NCBI GenBank assembly: GCA_002733575.1
Contig: NVWB01000163.1
Coordinates: 1 to 43,736 of the forward strand
Direction of reading: 5' to 3'
From: Blastopirellula sp.
GTDB lineage: Bacteria; Planctomycetota; Planctomycetia; Pirellulales; Pirellulaceae
Length of the DNA: 43,736 nucleotides
The notes beneath the pieces were generated by a model. The model did not search any database and was not told the DNA's origin. It saw only the letters and a list, made by a program, of their open reading frames with translations. Positions 40,267 through 43,736 of this stretch are shown one piece after another (position 1 is the first letter of the stretch; the number at the start of each line of letters is the position of its first letter). Position numbers and translations under genes: made by a program.

Positions 40267-42417
40267 TTAAGTAACTGTTGCACCATCATTAATTGCCTGT
40301 TCCGCATATTGGGCCACCAGCGCAATTAGTTTTTGTCTATCAATCGGTTTGGTAGTAAAGTCATCGCAGCCGGCGTTGAGGCACTTTTGGCGGTCGCTGT
40401 TCATGGCGTGTGCGGTCAGGGCGATGATCGGGCCGGTGTAGTTGGCTTCTCGTAGTTGGGTGGTGGCCTGGTAACCGTCGAGTACCGGCATTTGCATATC
40501 CATCAAGATGACATCAAAAGGGTTTGCTGCTTCGCGGGCTTGCAAGGCTAGATCGTGTGCAATTTTTCCATTTTCGGCTACGGTGACTTTAGCACCTGCT
40601 TTCTTGAGTATGAACGAAATCAAACGCTGGTTGTCTGGTCCATCTTCGGCCAAGAGGATATTGCAGTTAAGTTGTGGATCTGAACGACTAGCATTATTTT
40701 CAAGCTGTTCAGGTGCAAGTTCTAATGAAGGATAGTCAATTAGATTCACATCGTTCAGCGAACCCGTTTCTACAGAGAGACGAAACGTACTCCCTTCTTG
40801 CAGCTTACTTTTCAACGTGATGCTGCCATTTAATTTTTCAGCAAGCCGCTTGCTGATCGCCAGCCCTAGGCCGGTGCCACCAAATTTCCGAGTGGTCGAA
40901 GTATCTGCCTGAACAAAAGGTTGAAATAATTTTTCAACTTGGTGTTCGTTCATGCCGATTCCAGTATCGATGATATCAAATTGAAGCTTGCTTGCTTGAG
41001 TGTTTCGGTCCGTTAATCGAACAACAATTCGTACCTGACCTACTTCAGTAAACTTGATTGCATTGCCGACTAGGTTAATCAAGATCTGTCGTAGTCGAGT
41101 GGGATCAGACTGAATAGTTTCGGGAATTTCTCCCTCGAATTCAACATGTAGTTCAATTCCTTTGGCACTACATCGCACACGCATTAGCGAGGCGACATCG
41201 GCTAATATCTGAACTGGTGAACATTCAATTTTTTCGACATTCAGTTTTCCCGATTCGATTTTCGAGAGGTCAAGAATGTCATTGATAATCTTAAGTAAGT
41301 AGTGTCCATTTCTTTGGACAGTTTTGAGTCCCTCGATATTTTCAGGGTCTTTGACGTTGCCTAATACAATATCGGCAAATCCCAGGATCGCCGTCATGGG
41401 AGTACGGATTTCGTGACTCATGTTGGCCAAAAACTCGCTTTTTGATTGAGTCGCAGCTTCTGCTGAATCCTTCGCGATACGCATGTCTTGCATTAAATTT
41501 AAAGCGGCACGTTGTGACCGCTGTAAATCCTCGGCCTTTATTTCTAGGTGGCTATGCGTCTCTTCTAGTTTGGCCTGGGCTGTTGTTAGTTGTCGTGCGT
41601 TGTTGGCCAATTTCTTATTGGTTTGTTGAACCGAATTTGATTGTCTACGCAAACGTAAAACAGTAAAACCAAAGAGCAATAGCACAACACTACCAGTAAT
41701 AGCCAGTACAGTTAATGTTCCACGAAATTCGGCGTTCGCGTGTTTCACGGCATTGCCTAGTGGCATGCGAACAGACAAAACACCACGGACATCGCCTTCT
41801 TTCCAGTCATCTTTGGGAGTGTCTGGATGATCGTTGTGACATTCGACGCAGCTCTTCCTCATCATGTCTGCAGTGGCGTATCGAAGATAAGATTCGCCAC
41901 CAGTATTCTCAAATTGATAGAATGGTTCAGTCGGGTTGGCTTCTAAAGCTTGCAAGGCCAGTTGTTCAAAAACATCACGTGGCCCGCCATTTTTATTCCA
42001 AGGAAATGGGTAGTTGCTGTAGAGCCTCGTTTCGCAGTTCGATTCTCCTTGACCAAGTTCATCACCCAGTCGCTTACTTAAAGTGGCTGGCAGGGGAATT
42101 GCTCCCGCGTGGTCTTCGTAGTCGTGCGTGATTTGAACACCCAGTGGCTTAAGTCGGGCTACAACTTCAGACGTGTAGAGAGTACGAAACTTTGCCACTG
42201 CGGCTGAGTAGGCCGTTGCATCTCGCAAGGCAGTTTCTTGAACGAGTGCGTGTGACATATGATACAGTTTGTACCCTATCACTCCAGAACTAGCGATCAG
42301 AACAAGGGTTACAGTCAACCCAAAATATCGATCTAGCAAGAGCGTGATACTCCTGGAGAATACCGAGGCTGTGTCGGATGCGATTTTATTATCGGGCTTA
42401 TGTGATGTTTGTGTCAT
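40267..42417 (-). CDS. Hybrid sensor histidine kinase with heme-type DUF3365 (Tll0287-like) domain
   Basis: 716 residues from ATG 42417, chosen because it overlaps the upstream stop in ATGA. A membrane helix (about residues 27-50) is followed by a periplasmic DUF3365/Tll0287-like sensor (about 55-225) with C190-V-E-C193-H194, a c-type heme attachment motif, in the usual SCVECHNDHPDTPKDDWKEGDVRG context. A second helix lies near 235-255, then a coiled coil. HisKA has H335 in NMSHEIRTPM, and HATPase has NLVGNAIKF, DTGIGM and GTGLGLAISKRL. A C-terminal receiver has D640 in ILMDMQMP and a conserved Lys in TTKPID. It probably senses redox state or gas through heme. No output regulator is adjacent. 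It is coupled to an Amt remnant. Confidence 0.9.
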   Translation of the reverse strand: MTQTSHKPDNKIASDTASVFSRSITLLLDRYFGLTVTLVLIASSGVIGYKLYHMSHALVQETALRDATAYSAAVAKFRTLYTSEVVARLKPLGVQITHDYEDHAGAIPLPATLSKRLGDELGQGESNCETRLYSNYPFPWNKNGGPRDVFEQLALQALEANPTEPFYQFENTGGESYLRYATADMMRKSCVECHNDHPDTPKDDWKEGDVRGVLSVRMPLGNAVKHANAEFRGTLTVLAITGSVVLLLFGFTVLRLRRQSNSVQQTNKKLANNARQLTTAQAKLEETHSHLEIKAEDLQRSQRAALNLMQDMRIAKDSAEAATQSKSEFLANMSHEIRTPMTAILGFADIVLGNVKDPENIEGLKTVQRNGHYLLKIINDILDLSKIESGKLNVEKIECSPVQILADVASLMRVRCSAKGIELHVEFEGEIPETIQSDPTRLRQILINLVGNAIKFTEVGQVRIVVRLTDRNTQASKLQFDIIDTGIGMNEHQVEKLFQPFVQADTSTTRKFGGTGLGLAISKRLAEKLNGSITLKSKLQEGSTFRLSVETGSLNDVNLIDYPSLELAPEQLENNASRSDPQLNCNILLAEDGPDNQRLISFILKKAGAKVTVAENGKIAHDLALQAREAANPFDVILMDMQMPVLDGYQATTQLREANYTGPIIALTAHAMNSDRQKCLNAGCDDFTTKPIDRQKLIALVAQYAEQAINDGATVT

Positions 42418-42626
42418 TGAACATGCTCCAATGCTGTATCTATAAACTCCAAGTTCAAACAATAGGCCCACGTCAGTAATACGGCAAGAAAATTATTGGT
42501 CATGTTCTTGATCGCATCTTTGCTACGAGTCAAACCCGACTCTAAACAAAGGAACCCGCCTTGCATTGCAAACACTAAAGCAACACAGACTAAAACCCAT
42601 AACGAATTTAACATTGACTGTTCCAT
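42414..42626 (-). CDS. Ammonium-transporter N-terminal stub, coupled to the kinase
   Basis: 70 residues with a good GGAGAG site. LNSLWVLVCVALVFAMQGGF, followed by CLESGLTRSKDAIKNMTNNF, matches the first helix and loop of Amt/MEP/Rh ammonium transporters, where xxQxGFxxLExGxxRxKN is the signature. A second helix begins (LAVLLTWAYCLNLEF), then the frame ends with TALEHVQ and an ATGA overlap with the kinase. The other nine or ten Amt helices and the ammonium pore residues are missing. Amt-histidine kinase fusions are known in planctomycetes (anammox bacteria), so this is probably the degraded N-terminus of a transporter that once preceded the kinase. The intact ribosome site and overlap suggest it is still translated. 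Confidence 0.72.
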   Translation of the reverse strand: MEQSMLNSLWVLVCVALVFAMQGGFLCLESGLTRSKDAIKNMTNNFLAVLLTWAYCLNLEFIDTALEHVQ

Positions 42627-42891
42627 GACAACTCTCCAGGTAGGCTATGGCAAGGAATGGCAGCGGTGGGATCAACAGGGTAGGGCAACAGTCGAAGATC
42701 AGTTCTTCTGACGGCCTTACTATGCTCCACTAGTATAGGTTGATCGTTCTAGAAACGCGCAATAGCACAAGAAAAACCTGTAAGAAAACAAGCTGTTTGT
42801 TTGAAGAATTGTTAGAGTTATTACAATTGAAATGGTATGGCAGCCAATAAGATTGAAGATTGTTTATGTAGCTTATTGGACAGTTGTTTAT

Positions 42892-43269
42892 CTATTGATT
42901 CAATATCCAAGCACCAAGAAGAAACGAGGCCAAGTTGGCAATGACAATCGTTACTGCATCTCGAATTCGTGAACCGAGAAGATTGGGCCCTTGATCGGTA
43001 TCAATGAGCCGAAACAGCAAACATTCGGCCAACGGGGCAAATGTTTCAGCCACGACTAAATAGGCCATGTATCCCCAAGTGTTCCAGATAAGAATCGGCA
43101 GCACCAGCACAACAATCGGATAGGTACAGGCGGTCAACCAAACCGCTGCCATACAGCGTTTGGCAAGAGAGTGACGCGGCGATAAACCGATCAACAGGAT
43201 TGGAAACTCGATGGCAATAGTCAATAGATAGCCATAACCAAGAAAGTTCCAAAGTTCAGCACTGTTCAC
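42892..43269 (-). CDS. Four-helix membrane protein of unknown function
   Basis: 125 residues with about four hydrophobic segments (GYGYLLTIAIEFPILLIGL, MAAVWLTACTYPIVVLVLPI, MAYLVVAETFAPLAECLLF, AVTIVIANLASFLLGAWILN). No domain is recognised. It begins 24 bases after the stop of the preceding minus-strand membrane gene and has AAGGAG before the start, so the two are probably one operon. The 265 bp after it (42627-42891) has no gene. Confidence 0.72.
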   Translation of the reverse strand: MNSAELWNFLGYGYLLTIAIEFPILLIGLSPRHSLAKRCMAAVWLTACTYPIVVLVLPILIWNTWGYMAYLVVAETFAPLAECLLFRLIDTDQGPNLLGSRIRDAVTIVIANLASFLLGAWILNQ

Positions 43270-43292
43270 AAAAGCTCCTTGATTGTTTCTCG

Positions 43293-43736
43293 TTAAAGTA
43301 GTCGCAACAAGAATGGAACTTCAGCCAGGACATGCGCCAAGGCAAGGGTGAAATAAAGATCGCGGGTGACAGGGTAATTCACAAAAAAACCAGCCCATAA
43401 GACCAGCATGACAAGCACGCCAATTCCGATAATTGCAGCGACAACAGTTCTCCACGGGGCCGATTTATTTGCTAGTGGAATTTTAGTCAGATTCCATGGA
43501 GTCGTACGCAGGGCAACCAGAGGAACGGCAATGACCCAAACCGCATAATGTAGCATCTCTAGAAAGGTATGCGTTGAAACGAGTAAATGCGTTGAGATGC
43601 CACTAAAAATCCCAGCACCTGCATGATGCGTGATTTGCATCGATAATAAATCATTGCCAGGCAAGTTCGGTTTGGACGCCAATAGACACCATAATACGCA
43701 AAGCGAGAGTGGAACCAGCCATAAGCACCGCCGGTA
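43293..43736 (-). CDS. Membrane protein of unknown function (partial, runs off right edge)
   Basis: The frame is open through the right edge; at least 147 residues are visible and the N-terminus lies outside. The visible part starts with a hydrophobic stretch (CLWLVPLSLCVLWCLLA) that may be a signal or helix, then a polar loop with QITHHAGAGIFSGISTH, and three further membrane segments (YAVWVIAVPLVAL, VVAAIIGIGVLVMLVLWAGF, LYFTLALAHVLAEVPFLL). Several His residues (THHAG, STHLLVSTH, EMLHYAVW, LAHVLAE) are spaced as if near the membrane faces. No family recognised. Same direction as the next small membrane gene. Confidence 0.65.
   Translation of the reverse strand, partial: YRRCLWLVPLSLCVLWCLLASKPNLPGNDLLSMQITHHAGAGIFSGISTHLLVSTHTFLEMLHYAVWVIAVPLVALRTTPWNLTKIPLANKSAPWRTVVAAIIGIGVLVMLVLWAGFFVNYPVTRDLYFTLALAHVLAEVPFLLRLL

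Noticed and set aside
1..43736. tRNA or rRNA genes
   Set aside because: No cloverleaf with a proper T-arm and no rRNA signature was seen on either strand when reading through; a tRNAscan run would be decisive.

Overview
The window looks like a chromosomal segment of a planctomycete (Planctomycetota, probably a Pirellulales-type marine or freshwater member). The evidence is a DUF1559/pseudopilin-like gene, a tandem DUF1080 protein, a giant secreted protein with an N-terminal SLEDRRVLA-type motif and a C-terminal cohesin/dockerin pair, a BlaI/BlaR1 pair with an exotic sensor, a heme-type hybrid histidine kinase, bacterial topoisomerase VI, and very many GAA-loop palindromes between genes. The DNA is moderately AT-rich and uses ATG with some GTG/TTG starts. 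No tRNA, rRNA, CRISPR array, transposase or phage gene was seen.

Layout. 1-6053 (minus): a four-gene energy-transduction cluster in the order TPR protein, ExbB/TolQ, ExbD/TolR, then a TonB/TolA-like protein that runs off the left edge. 6417-7695 (plus): a nucleotide-sugar SDR plus a small protein. 7696-8910: a 1.2 kb archipelago of at least six kinds of palindrome, ending in the BlaI-type promoter and operator. 8911-12576 (plus): blaI, an M56 BlaR1-like protein with lipocalin-like and leucine-rich-repeat sensor regions, and a small anchored protein. 12670-12920: a dispersed repeat. 12940-15577 (minus): a class C-type serine hydrolase and a DUF1559 protein. 15887-17939 (plus): a PulJ-like pseudopilin with a strong terminator and a GH2-sugar-binding-like small protein. 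18319-20172 (minus): a cation/proton antiporter with an RCK domain. 20394-21958 (plus): the DUF1080 protein and a superoxide dismutase remnant. 22552-27462 (plus): the giant lipase/dockerin protein, convergent (stops overlapping) with a CehA/McbA-type metallohydrolase (27459-29117). 29607-30446: a PD-(D/E)XK nuclease with two Myb-like repeats. 30510-34034 (minus): topoisomerase VI B and A subunits separated by a REP pair. 34470-35942 (plus): small secreted and membrane proteins. 36078-37118 (minus): a secreted protein of unknown function. 37358-39465 (minus): the methionine-salvage genes mtnB-mtnD-mtnC. 39607-40113: a solitary MqsA-like zinc-finger/HTH regulator. 40267-42626: a 70-residue ammonium-transporter remnant translationally coupled to a heme-type hybrid kinase. 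42892-end: two membrane proteins.

How parts work together. The left cluster has the component logic of Tol-Pal/TonB: proton-driven motor (ExbB/ExbD), transducer with a TonB-like SxxxH helix, and a periplasmic TPR partner. BlaI and BlaR1 overlap and share a promoter with a palindromic operator, so BlaR1 probably relieves BlaI repression after sensing something other than a penicillin. mtnB, mtnD and mtnC carry three consecutive steps of methionine salvage. The best candidates for something new are the TonB-like transducer with Asn-Arg repeats, the LRR-bearing BlaR1, the Amt-stub/heme-kinase pair, and a family of about 310 bp inverted-repeat elements present in at least three places. All function calls come from reading motifs by eye; no database search was possible.
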